From assembly GCA_024752435.1 (NCBI GenBank), contig CP103035.1:372001-436000 (forward strand): a DNA stretch of 64,000 nucleotides, given 5' to 3'. A model generated the notes under the pieces. The model was not told the DNA's origin. It did not search any database and saw only the letters and a list, made by a program, of their open reading frames with translations. Shown piece after piece: positions 21,604-32,692 of the stretch. Every line of letters begins with the position of its first letter. Position 1 is the stretch's first letter. The position numbers were made by a program, and so were the translations under genes. This DNA comes from Allantophomopsis cytisporea (lineage: Eukaryota; Ascomycota; Leotiomycetes; Phacidiales; Phacidiaceae).

Positions 21604-22159
21604 CGTAGAAACATGTCGAGCCTATGAGAAAAAGCGGTGAAGTTAGCTTGAGTAATTGTTGCCAATTCACTGTCTTATTTCCATTAATCACACAAGATAT
21701 GTGTTTGAAGCATTGCTCAGATACCGTTGTAGTCTTCTCAAAAGAGAAATGTACCAGCAGAGAAGAACGACATAAAGTCAGAGTCATCCCTCTAGGTAAC
21801 GATTTGTGTCATCACCGCAAGCTGAAGCTTTTGTAAAGCCTTTTGGAATTGTCAAATAAAACGGAGAGGTACTTACAACTATGAATCTCCGCTGAGAACT
21901 ATCACAGAGATTGTAAATGACTTCTCGAATGTTGTGTAAGAAAGTTGGAGGGTCGGAGCCATTCCGAAAATTTATTCGAGCTTTCCGATGAACCTCAGGC
22001 AGGAAGAGGGACCACTAAATGCGCCACGAGCCGGCCACGCCGGCCTAAAGCTCCCGAGAGGGGGTCAGGATGCGCGAGCTTTGGCTCCAAAATATTAATG
22101 TTCATGCGCTGGCCGTCATTGTTGAAGTACCACAAGGAAATTGAACACTTCACCACCGT
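21604..22159. promoter_or_regulatory. Divergent promoter region between SEN2 and ceramide glucosyltransferase
   Basis: A 556-bp interval separates divergent start codons. It contains a local GC-rich patch with a short inverted repeat, GCCGG-CCACG-CCGGC, at 22030-22044, in an otherwise AT-rich region, and the run GAGAGGGGG just after it. The regulatory role is inferred from position. Confidence 0.45.
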
Positions 22160-23939
22160 ATGACGATTGTGGATCATCACTATGGAGCTGCCATCGCAGG
22201 CACAGCTGGCATGGAAGCAATTGACATCTCTGCCACTGTTTTCTGGATAGCAGTGATATGCTTGATCTGGTGGATTTTTATTATTCGTGAGTACCTTACT
22301 GACTCGCAGGCCCCCTTCAAGCAAAAATACTGACAGTTGCAGTTGTACAAATAATTGGCTCTACACAGCTGTATGTCCTCAGCTATGCTTCAGTCAAGTG
22401 CATTTCTGATTCTATAATAGATTCCGTTATTATTCTTCGCAACCAGCTTCATCAGTTGTTACAACCCTTTCCCCTGAAAATGTCCCAAATATCACAATCT
22501 TACGTCCGGTAAAAGGTCTCGAGCCTCAACTCTACGAATGTCTAGCAGCAACATTTCTTCAAAACTACCCCAAAGAGAAGCTCACCGTATACTTCTGCAT
22601 TTCTTCGAAAAGCGATCCTGCTTATCCAATACTCCTTGGACTTCTTGCCGATTTCTCACAATTCGATGCTAGAATTCTTATTGAAGAGGAAGATCCGAAC
22701 TTAAGCGGAAATGGCGAAACGAGCAACCTTGGGCCAAATCCCAAGATCAGAAACATGAGTAGAGGCTATCGTGAGGCGAAAAGCGATATTGTTTGGATTC
22801 TTGATTGTAACATCTGGGTTGGAAAGGAGGCTGCTGGCAGAATGGTTGACAAACTTTGTGGTTTCGAGTCGAACGGTATGAAGACGATGCCGTACAAATT
22901 TGTGCACCTTTTGCCTCTGGTTGTCGACAATGTTGGGTCCAGCGCTGGAGAAGAAACCCGACAGCTGCTTGGACCTGAGTACAGCAGCCACTTCGTTTCG
23001 TCCACCAACTCCGCAGAATACGATGTCGCAAAACGGCCCTCAGATGAAAGCAATTCTGCCAAGAGTCTTCGCATCGGTGGTGGTCGTCTTGAGGAGATGT
23101 TTATGGCATCTACTCATGCAAAGTTCTATACTGCTATTAATACTGTTGCAGTAGCTCCTTGCATCGTTGGCAAGTCAAACATGTTTCGAAGGTCCCACCT
23201 CGATGCTTTGACGTCAACATCCAGCTCTTACTCTCCTGGAATTGACTTCTTCTCACAAAATATCTGCGAGGACCATCTCATTGGTGATCTGTTGTGGAGG
23301 AAGTCAATTCCTGCAGAGAAGGATGGCGAGAAATGGGGAAAGCACGCTCTGATACTTGGAAATCTTGCCATACAGCCAATGGCAGGCATGTCTATTAAAG
23401 AATATATTGCAAGACGAGTTCGGTGGTTGCGTGTTAGAAAGTGGACCGTCACACTTGCTACTCTTATAGAACCTGGTGTGGAAAGTCTTCTCTGCTCCGC
23501 TTATGGTGCTTTTGCCTTCACAACAATACCATGGTTCAGCCAAACACTTGGCATCCCCAGAAGCTGGTCGGCGTTTGGAGTCATATGGATAAGCTTGGTG
23601 GCGATTTGGGCCACTGTAGACTGGATGGTCTACCAAAGACTTCAATCTGGTGCATCCATTGATTTGGATTCAGACACGCCGTCTTTTGCTCGCCCTCCGC
23701 CGACCGGAAGAAGAAGACCATTCTTTGAGTGGATTTCGGCTTGGCTAGGTAGAGAGCTTCTCGCTTTGCCTGTTTGGGCTTGGGCTGTTCTTGGAGGTAC
23801 GACTGTGGTCTGGAGAGGAAAGAAGTTTTGGGTCGGTATGGATATGAAAGTTCATGAGATTACGACAAGATCGGCGAGATCACCTTCGACCCCAGAGGCG
23901 GAGAATGGTCGTTCTCATAGTAAGGCTCGTACAGATTAG
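22160..23939 (+). CDS. Ceramide glucosyltransferase (GT21)
   Basis: Three exons are inferred: 22160-22286, 22343-22370 (a 28-nt micro-exon) and 22421-23939, giving 557 residues. Introns of 56 and 50 nt have GTGAGT/CAG and GTATGT/TAG ends. The order matches glucosylceramide synthases: an N-terminal membrane helix; ILRPVKGLEPQLYECL; the D2 motif (ILDCNIWV, Asp180); the D3 motif (ICEDHLIGD, Asp336); RxxRW at 383-387; and then two or three C-terminal membrane helices. It transfers glucose from UDP-glucose to ceramide in the Golgi/ER, making the fungal glucosylceramides linked to hyphal growth. A second in-frame ATG at 22211 (MEAIDIS) is an alternative start. Confidence 0.92.
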
Positions 23940-24347
23940 AAAGTTCGCATAGATAACGGTTCTGCATTGATCTGAAGATATGGAATTTGAAATTCGATAC
24001 CATATTAGAGTATAAAGTTTACGAAGTAGTCCTATGAATCAATCGTCGTGGAGCACCTCGTAATGCTGATGTAGTATATTACTCTTCGTACCATGGCACT
24101 TCCTTGTAAAACCCCTTATAACTCTCATCTTTTTGAAGTGCTTTGAATGCTCAACGTGAATACCTAATGTAGGTAGGTACTGTAACTGGAGAACATCCAG
24201 TCACATGTTTACGTGACACTAGCGTGTCGCTTAGCGTGCTTCAGTCGCGACTTTCCAGTCTCCATCACGGAGGTCTTCTAAATATATCCGACTTTCGTCA
24301 CCCCGCATCGAAAAGCCATGAGATGAAGTTATCGCTTTTGCCGCAAC
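23940..24347. other. Intergenic region
   Basis: About 400 bp lie between two plus-strand genes. They contain the glucosyltransferase 3' UTR and the promoter of the BRCT gene. The inverted pair ACGTGACACTAGCGTGTCGCT (24211-24231 area) is a weak palindrome. Nothing else is seen. Confidence 0.4.
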
Positions 24348-27300
24348 ATGGGTTATTCAACTCGAAAGAAGGCCGAGGAGGTCGCCCTCGCAGGTGGAAA
24401 TGAGTCTCCGGATTCACAGACACTTGAGAGAATAAAAGAAGATCAACTGGCGTGGGTTGCGTCGCAGCGTACGGTATGTTATCTGCAGCCTGTCCCACAC
24501 TACTGCATGGTGCTGGGTATATCCGAGAAAGTATATTATGATACTGACAGGCCTGTTGCCGCAAAGCCTAGTCAAAGTCCTCGACGTGTCGACGATGATG
24601 AACACAGTACGGCCTTCGTAGACGTCACGAACGCCGCGATTGTTGTAAATGACGCGACTGCTGCAGAATTAGATGGTGTCAGGTGTGTTAACTAATGCTT
24701 CGCTTCTCGTACTTGCAATTGACGTCCACCAGCTCTGAACAGTTCCATCAAAACGCGCCACATAAACATCAGGTGAAGACGCCAGACTCTTCTACCTTTG
24801 TCAATGCGCCAAACTTCTTTGCCCCAACTGGTCAACAACATGAAATACAAGATGCTGATGTAGTGACAGCAAGGTATGGAAATGATTGACTCATCTGCGC
24901 TTTTGGTAAACTAACCGCCCAATAGCCAAGATAACCATAATTCGATGGTTTCTGAAGCATCAGCAGCCGCGATTGACGAGTATCAGGGCCTTCGGACAGA
25001 TAACAAAGCTCCTAGTACGAAGAGCCGTCGAAATCCCAAAGCCAGAGCTAAAATGGATGCGTCTAATCCATCCATGGGCTCCGCAACACAGGAGATTCCT
25101 TCACAGTTCTACGATCGGTTGGGACGTGTTGGAGATGCTGAGGAACACGACAATAACGGCAATCATGACGTTGAAGCTGATACTGATCGCCTGAGTACTT
25201 TGGACTTCAACCAACAGATTGTGGACCCTGTTACAGATCTTCACAATGAAGAAGTACACTCTACTATAGACTCACCAATCAATTTTGGTATTGATACACA
25301 AACCTTCTTGCCGCCTGAAACTCCAGCGACAAAAAATCCATTCAAGGGACAAGCCCGTTCGGTTTCGGTCCTTGCTCCAGGAGAGCTTTTTCAGGCTACA
25401 CAACCAACTCCTACAGGAGAAACGCAAGCAAATGGTATCACGCCACATCATCCATCACCATACGCATTTGGGATGAATACAAGACAAAATGAACAAATGT
25501 CATCACCATTACAACGACTTGCACAGAAAGATCCTCCTTTGAACCACCATGTTGCGGCTTCCTACAGTGAAGGGCAGAATCAGCCCAAGATCAAGAGTAA
25601 TTTCCAAGCTCAAGTTTCATCCTCTATGGGGGAACCACGTGCCAACTATGTATCGAGAAAGGAGTCACAACAGAGAAGAGAATCTCGCACAAATTCAGCA
25701 CCAGAAGATTTAGAGTCAAGTGATGATGGTTTGGAAAAGAAAGCGAATCGTCGTCGTCGTGCCGATGCTGAGAGAAAGGCGGCCATTCGCGGACTCGCCA
25801 AAATTCCTGGTCGAGGCAATGTAGATCTCTTCGAAAATGAGCCAATGAGCGACGATGTAGAAGTACCATCAACGGCAGACAAGCGAGGTAATGGTCGTCG
25901 AAAAAGTGATGCGGAGGAATATATGGCCCAGTGCACTGGACAAGATGCACGAGATACTCAAGAGGATGACGAGATTGTAGCTGATTCTCAGGGCTTTGAA
26001 AACCAACCTCTCCTGGAGGCAAGCAAATCTACCAAGTCATCACAAATCGTCAAGGAATCATCTCTCTTGGCTCCCCAGGACACACAGGTCGCACAGGCTA
26101 CTACGCAATCTCAAAATTCTACTCAGAGTGATCCATCTGATGAAACGCACAAAGTCCCTGTAAATATAGCCCTTTCTGCTCCTGACACCGAAAGCCCTCT
26201 AGCAACAGGTATGACAGGCCCATCATCACAGGACTTGGTTCCAATAAGCACACCACAACCTCGTCGCATTTCTAAAGAAGCTGTCATTCCAGAGAGCAGC
26301 CCTGCCAAGGATGGCGCGGGAAATGGCTTGCGAAGTTTTGCAAGTATTGAAAGATCATCTGGTCAGACTGCGCCTTCCTTGGATGAGGCACCTTCTCCAC
26401 TACCACTTCCAGATCTAGCAATTGATGAGGAGGGTACCGTAGTTGTCAACTCATCCTCACCAGTCAGATCAGGACCAATACGAAAGATCACTGAAGATGC
26501 GATTGTTGTAATGAACCCAAGCAAGTCGAAATCTCCATTAGAAGAAGTAGTTGAGTCCGAGATGGAAGACACGCCAGAGCTGAATATTGAGGTAGGAATA
26601 TCAACAAGGAAGAGACAGAAGACATACTCGAAGAAGGGCTCACCATCTAAGATAAATGCTGAAAATGCACCACCGCCAAAGCTGGCACTAGAAGCGGTCA
26701 TGACTGCGAATGCAAAGGCAATTCCTCTCACAAATCGCACTGGAATGGTTGAAGGGAAAGAACAAGACACTTCCAAGAAGGAACAGAGACCCAAAAGACA
26801 AATGGCAAAGACCGGTAGGGCTATATCATATTCAGCAATTCACACTCGAAGACTGACATCATTTGAAGGAACCGATACCGAGGGCAGTGTTGCATCTCCA
26901 GCCAGACCCACCAGAGGTGGCTCCGCACGAGGAACTTCGAGTGGTCTATTCACTGGCATGTCTTTTGTTATCACATTCAACAAGAACGAGATGAATAAGG
27001 ACCACTTGGAGAGAGAAATTACAAAGCGAGGTGGTACAATTCTTGGTGTAGGCTTCGAAGAACTCTTTGATCCGGCATCGATCAAAACCCCATCTCTAGG
27101 CAAGGTCGTCGCCAAACGACGCCAGTCTGAAGCATCAGATTCTCTCGTTTTGGTCAACAAATCATCGAGCACAGGCTTTGCATGTGTGCTGGCGAACACA
27201 CATTCTCGAACACCAAAGTATTTACAAGCTCTTGCACTTGGTCTGCCATGTTTGTCTACACGATGGGTCGACAAATGCATTGCTGAGGACAAAATTGTAG

Positions 27301-27842
27301 ACTGGGAGGTAAGTTGTTGTTTGGAGTTTTTATACAGAGCTGATTGCCACTAGTTCTACTTGTTGATTGCCGGCGAATCGAAACTGCTTGGAACCTTCCA
27401 TAATCGAGTCTTGACACCATACGATGCTGTGACCTCGAAATTTGTTGAAGTGTTCCATGCACGAAAGCAACCCCTGGACGAGAAGAAGGTCCTCATGATT
27501 GCGGGAACCAACAACAAGCAAGAAGAGTCTGTTTTGACCTTCACGTTTCTTATGCGTATCTTGGGAGCTGCAAGAGTTGGCCGCGCGAAAGATACTGCTG
27601 ATGCGAGGAAGCAACTCGTCGAGGCCGAAAGTACCCCAGATGACTGGGACCTACTATTCACTGACAAAAAATCAACCACGGCCGAGAAGAGTATCTTTCA
27701 AGCGGGTGACTCCTCAAAACCCGGAAAGAGAAAGAGAGCATCAGTCAATCCAAAGGAGGGTACCACAGCACCTCAGGAGATCCCTGTCATTAACAATGAG
27801 ACTATCATACAAGGATTGATCGATGGACACTTCGATATATAG
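24348..27842 (+). CDS. Crb2/Rad9/53BP1-like DNA-damage checkpoint protein with tandem BRCT domains
   Basis: The preferred model has four exons: 24348-24682, 24733-24873, 24926-27308 and 27354-27842, giving 1115 residues. The last three introns (50, 52 and 45 nt) have good splice sites. The first exon is uncertain (see findings). The C-terminal about 285 residues (from about 830) form a BRCT pair: GLFTGMSFVITF, TRWVDKCIAE and then FYLLIAGESKLLG, the last typical of Crb2/Rad9/53BP1. The rest is hydrophilic and rich in SQ/TQ sites, with a tight cluster around residues 550-565 (DTQVAQATTQSQNSTQSD), as expected for an ATR/ATM-family kinase substrate. It is a nuclear mediator that would recruit Chk-family kinases to damaged DNA. 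I cannot recognise the Tudor module normally found upstream of these BRCTs. Confidence 0.85.
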
Positions 27843-28089
27843 ATGGCGTTATTAAGGATTGGCAGGACGGACATATGGTTTCTTCGAAAGTACGAATTCG
27901 AGCATTTCCTCTATATCTGCTTGTTACACGGTTGTAGCTTGGAGTTCGCGATAAAGATACCCAAACTTTACAGGCGCTTTGGAGTCATTAGAGCTAGATA
28001 GTCACTTTGTAAATGAAATGTCATTTCGACTGGCATACTGCTTGGTATTATTTCTTGCTAGTCTCTAAGTGAAGGGAGAATCTAAACTA

Positions 28090-29080
28090 TTATGGTCTTT
28101 GTGCACCCTGTGCTTGCCCAATCATCTCTGTAGCCTTCATTCCCTTGTTGGTCAACACGCCGGCCTTCTCCAACGCCTCAATCGTCTTATTAATAACAGT
28201 AACGTCAACTCCTTTGGTCTTCGTGCTGAACTCTACAGTCTTCAACCACTCCTTCGCATCGTCTTGACTATAATCCAATTGCGTACTGATGTACTCCACT
28301 GCCTCATCCTGATGATGATTGAAATATTTGACTCCTTGATCTAACCTTTCAAATAACTCCTCCAGCCTCCCATCCATCTTTTCTCCACCTTCACTCAGCA
28401 ACTTCGTGCTTGCAACAATCTTCCAGCTAGACCATGGTGTATATATTTCCCCAATCTTCTTGATCTCTCCGCAGTCGTAGTACCGCTTGGATGTAAAGTG
28501 CTCCCACATGAAAAAGTCCGCCTTCTCCTCCTCCACACCACGACGCAGCCTCTCAAACGTCTGTAGCGGCACCACATCGAAAGGCTCCTCGCCCGCCGTC
28601 AGCCAGTCCTGCTGATCTGCTAGCACAAATCCCATCACATATGAGCCGCTGCCCATTCGTGAGACGCCTATCCTGCTGTTCTTGAGATCCGCGACAGAAT
28701 TAATGTTACGGTAGCGACCTGTAGATATCGCCCAGCCTATGGTAAACCGTTAGATTCTCTTCATCAAACATATTTGATATCGCATTCTTGGACAAAGTAC
28801 GATATGAGAACTTACATAGTGGTGTCTCAACATATGTTCCTACAATCTTGTAACCCCCATCACCCTCCACGTCTTCCTTCCCAAGCCCTGCTACCCATCC
28901 CTCCGTCAAGCCAATGCCTACATCAATTTCACCTGCTCGAATTGCTGTGATCATATGTCCTGTACCGGACGGAAAGGACACCAGCTCGACCGGTAAGTTG
29001 AAATGGTGCTTCGCAAAATAGAGGGGTGTCGAGAAGTGCTCTGGGACGTAGCCGACACGGAGCGGGGTAGATTCTGCCAT
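28090..29080 (-). CDS. Periplasmic-binding-protein-fold protein, Ca3427/THI5-like
   Basis: Two exons are inferred: 29080-28816 and 28736-28090, giving 303 residues. The 79-nt intron runs GTAAGT to TAG and joins VETPLC to WAISTGRYRN in frame. The protein begins LRVGYVPEHFSTPLYFAK and has HMITAIRAGEIDVGIGLTEG, then RIGVSRMGSGSYVMGF, a type II substrate-binding-protein (NMT1/THI5-like) fold of the Candida Ca3427 group. There is no signal peptide or membrane segment, so it is probably cytosolic. Members are uncharacterised. The His and Cys residues used by Thi5 pyrimidine synthases are not obviously present, so a thiamine role should not be assumed. Confidence 0.82.
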
Positions 29081-29462
29081 TGCAAAAGATTTTATTTTGG
29101 CGCAAGAACGATGAACAAATAAATGAGTGTAGAGTCTTTATTAAAGCTTAGAGCCTTCAAGCTTGGATGACTCAATAAAGATTACCTAAGAATTTGAAAG
29201 TATGAGCGTTTGATTACTCAGGGTAGTTTGTCTGACGTGCGAAAAAAATGTTTAGAACTGCGGGGTGTTTCGCATACGAGGATGACAGTGAGTGATGCTC
29301 ACAAATTCAATGCTATCGCTCGTCATAACCCGATAAGCTTCGCTGCTCTGTAACTAATCCCCACCCGCCTTCCCGCTGCCCCATGTGCCAATCGCCAACA
29401 ATAGCATCGCAACACATCTCCCTTGCGCAAAGCACCACCTCCCACTCAACAACAACAGCAAA
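29081..29462. promoter_or_regulatory. Divergent promoter between the THI5-like gene and UBC7
   Basis: A 382-bp interval lies between divergent starts. The UBC7 side is rich in CA and CCA just before the ATG (CAACAACAACAGCAAAATG), a common fungal leader. No TATA box is clear. Confidence 0.45.
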
Positions 29463-30098
29463 ATGGCATCTGCAACAGCGCAACGCCGCCTCCTGCAGGA
29501 GTATCGCGCTCTCACCAATAACCCACCTGAAGGTATCACCGCAGGGCCTGTTTCCGAAGACGATCTGCTCAACTGGGAGGCGCTGATTCAAGGGCCTGAG
29601 GGCACGCCGTTTGAGGGCGGTATCTTTCCCGCTGAGCTGAAGTTCCCAAAAGACTATCCGCTTGCGCCGCCGAGTATGCGCTTTTTGGGCGAGGTGTGGC
29701 ATCCGAATGGTGAGTACTGCTGTTCCGGAGGATGAGTAGATTCGCATGACGTATAGTGTGATGCACGGGTTACTGGGCTGGAAATGGAGGGTCCTGGAAG
29801 CTTAGGAGTTAAGAGTCTAAGAAACCAAGCTGATTCTGATGCAGTATATCCCAATGGCTTGGTCTGCATCTCCATCCTGCACCCACCGGGCGACGACCCA
29901 AACCACTATGAGCACGCGAGCGAGCGATGGAGCCCTATCCAGAGCGTGGAGAAAATCCTCATCAGCGTGATGAGCATGCTGGCGGAACCGAACGATGAGA
30001 GTCCAGCGAATGTGGAGGCTGCTAAGATGTGGCGCGAGAGGAGGGGCGAGTATGAACAGAGGGTTAGGGATGGTTGCCGGAGGATGTTGGGACTTTGA
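29463..30098 (+). CDS. UBC7: Ubiquitin-conjugating enzyme E2 Ubc7 (UBE2G type)
   Basis: Two exons are inferred: 29463-29709 and 29845-30098, giving 166 residues, almost the same as yeast Ubc7. The 135-nt intron has GTGAGT/CAG ends and interrupts the HPN motif region (WHPN-VYPNG). The E2 signature is present, with the catalytic Cys in NGLVCISIL. The class-specific acidic loop after it (HPPGDDPNHYEHASERW) identifies the Ubc7/UBE2G group. In yeast Ubc7 is anchored at the ER by Cue1 and acts with Hrd1 and Doa10 in ER-associated degradation. No membrane segment is present here, as expected. Confidence 0.96.
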
Positions 30099-31113
30099 AA
30101 GGACTAGGGAGGGGGAAGGGAGATCACAAGAGAGATTTGGAAGGCTTATGTAGGGTGTAGGGGTGCATAGCAAGGTGTATAGGGTGTTGGGGATTTGCAA
30201 TGGATTTCGTTCTTGTAGATGAACGGCAACTTGTTATGGACTTCAAGTGTATATTCACCTACATGTGCCCTGTGATCAACACAGTGGAAGAAATGCACGC
30301 CGATTTTTGAGGTGTTTGAAATCAGTTCATGCCGTCAGTACAGATACCAGTAACTGCAAGTGACAAGCTGGTGGTGTAAATATCTTGGACTCAATCCAAG
30401 CAAATGAGCTGAAAAACATAGCCCAAGCACACTTGAAAATTGACAAGCCTTGTTGTCCAGTCCCCATCCTGCCTACCATTCTAACGGGTCTCTATCCTAC
30501 TCTAAATCTCTACTTGAAGATCTAAGTATAGTTCTTGACTCCAACCTCAAAGCAACTCTATTTCAAAGCACAATTGTACCCCTATAGATTCATACCTTAC
30601 AAGATATAGTACTTACAAGCCCCTTGACACCATTATATCACATCAAATTTAATGCCGTCCGAATCCTATGCAAATACCTTTCACATATTCTTTATGCACC
30701 ATAGAAGCCCCATTCTATCTCTAGAGAAGCTCACCCAGACCAGTCAACGAAAACTCGCACAGAAAAGCGAGCCAGAAAGTAAGCAGCAGGAGCGCAACGC
30801 CACTGATGCCACTGATTCATTCACTTCATCTGTTCATCAACCTCAATATGTTTACAACTTTCTTCATGCCTGCTTGGATCCGCCCAGAGCACACTATGTA
30901 GTGTATCTCTAAGCCTTGCCTCCTGTTCTCCGACCTCAACATCCAAACCCCCCAAACCACGTCCCACCGACCACTGAGCTCAAACTCCATGAAAAAGGCA
31001 CAATAGAAGAAAAGGGAAAGGAGACTCATAACATGCTTAATACTCCAAGAAACCATCGCTCCAATTTAAATCGCTCCACTATCCATTCGCATTATTTGCC
31101 AAAGAATCAAATA
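30099..31113. other. Intergenic region between convergent genes
   Basis: This is 1 kb between UBC7 and the RING gene, holding both 3' UTRs. An open frame at 30652-30912 is compositionally unlike protein. No repeat or RNA gene is seen. Confidence 0.45.
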
Positions 31114-32692
31114 TCAATCCCTCCGACCAGGCAATCTGTCCCTCAACCAACCCGTGATACCCCCACTCCCACCACCGCCGCCCTCACTTCCCGCCCTCCG
31201 ACTCCTACTTGAGCTCTGGCCCTCGCTCAGTCCCGAATCTCTTCTTCTAAAGCTTGAGCTGCGACCCGAAGATGCATAACCACCAATGCCAGAAAAAGGA
31301 GGACCAGTGGATGAATCTTGCGCAGAAGGCGGACTTGGAGATCTTGCTGTTCGTGAGGAGCTTTCAGCAGGGTAGCGAGTTTCATAATTGACGCCGGACC
31401 GCTCACGGATAGAGTTGAGGCGTGCTGCTGCTAAAGCGGCCGCATTCTGTCCGTTGTGAGAATCAAAGGCTCCGGGAACACGATTGGCGGCAGAGAAGGA
31501 GGGGGCGCGGGATGTTCTAGGAGAGGTTGTGTTTGCAGATGGAGAGTCGCCTTCGAGGCCCTTGCGGCAGATTGGACAAGTGTTATGCTCACCAAGCCAG
31601 GCGCCGACACAGGTCTCGTGGAACCAATGGTGGCAGGGGAGTTCAACCACTTCATCACCGGCGTGTACGTCATCCATGCAGACGCTACATTCGCCTTTCG
31701 CATCACCACCAAGCATCTTGGAATCAAGCTTCTTTTTTGGCAGGCGGGCTATGGCTTCTGGAGAGGCTGGGCCAGGGGCGTTCGAGGTTTGGTGGTTTTC
31801 CATCAGGTCAGAGATTACGCGATCCAGAGCTTCTTGCGTGAAGACAGCATCTCCAGCTGCGGCATGGGCGGGGTTGAAAAGTTGTGAGAATAGACCGCCT
31901 AGGGGAAAGACTGGTGGTACTCTGTGTTCGCCATCTTCGTGGTCGTGGTTGTGTTGCATGTTGGCGAGAGGTCCCATTGCATTGAAGAGGTTTCCAAGAA
32001 CAAGTGAAATATCATCTACTCTCTGGCCTTGAGTTTGAGGGGAAGCAGCATCTCTTGGCCTCAAGCCTGGTGATCTGTAGGTTATCCTTGTAACTTGTGC
32101 TGTTCCATGTGGACCATTTGCAATGTATGTGTTTCTTGTGATTCCGTTTTCGCCGGAGAATAATGCTTCAGGACCAGACCTACCAGGCTGGCCCACCTGG
32201 AGGTTGGGTCCCACCAGTGTACTGAGCATACTCTGGAAATCCCGAAGAACATTTGAGGAGTCTTCTGGACCTGGAGGTTCTTGTCTGCGAGGACCACCAC
32301 CGCCTGAATGAGGATTCCAATTTGCTCCAGGATCTCTTTCCCTATGACCTGGAAAATGTTGATCGATATCATCCTCATCTGGATCTGGCACACCGGCACT
32401 AGCCCACGGATAATGATTGTCAAAATCGCGAATCTCGGAGCTGTTTTCTGGGCTTGATGGCTGAATACCTGGTCGTGGATCACTAGCTGGAGATACCTGA
32501 AAGATAATTAATGGAAGTGAATATTGCAAAGGATGTACGTAGACTCACAATCTCAGTGATTTCGCCATCGCAATTCGGACATACCAATCCCGACTCATCT
32601 CTATACCAGTCATGCTCACATTGATGACAAAAGACGACTTCACGCGGACCAGAGGCATCTAACCGTCCTCTTCCAGAATTACGAGATTCCAT
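31114..32692 (-). CDS. RING-H2 E3 ubiquitin ligase with N-terminal zinc ribbon (RNF115/126-like)
   Basis: Two exons are inferred: 32692-32549 and 32496-31114, giving 508 residues. The 52-nt intron has GTGAGT/CAG ends. ATG 32692 (MESRNS) is the first in-frame ATG; the upstream open frame has none. The N-terminal zinc ribbon is CHQC...CPNC, and the RING-H2 finger is CSVC-x14-CHHWFHETC-x10-CPIC (C3H2C3), near residue 325. Between them and after the RING the sequence is Gly/Ser/Pro-rich and disordered; the C-terminus ends in Ser/Arg-rich and GGGGSGG segments. The zinc ribbon plus late RING-H2 layout matches the BCA2/RNF126 class that handles mislocalised or misfolded cytosolic proteins. The substrate is unknown. 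Confidence 0.87.
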
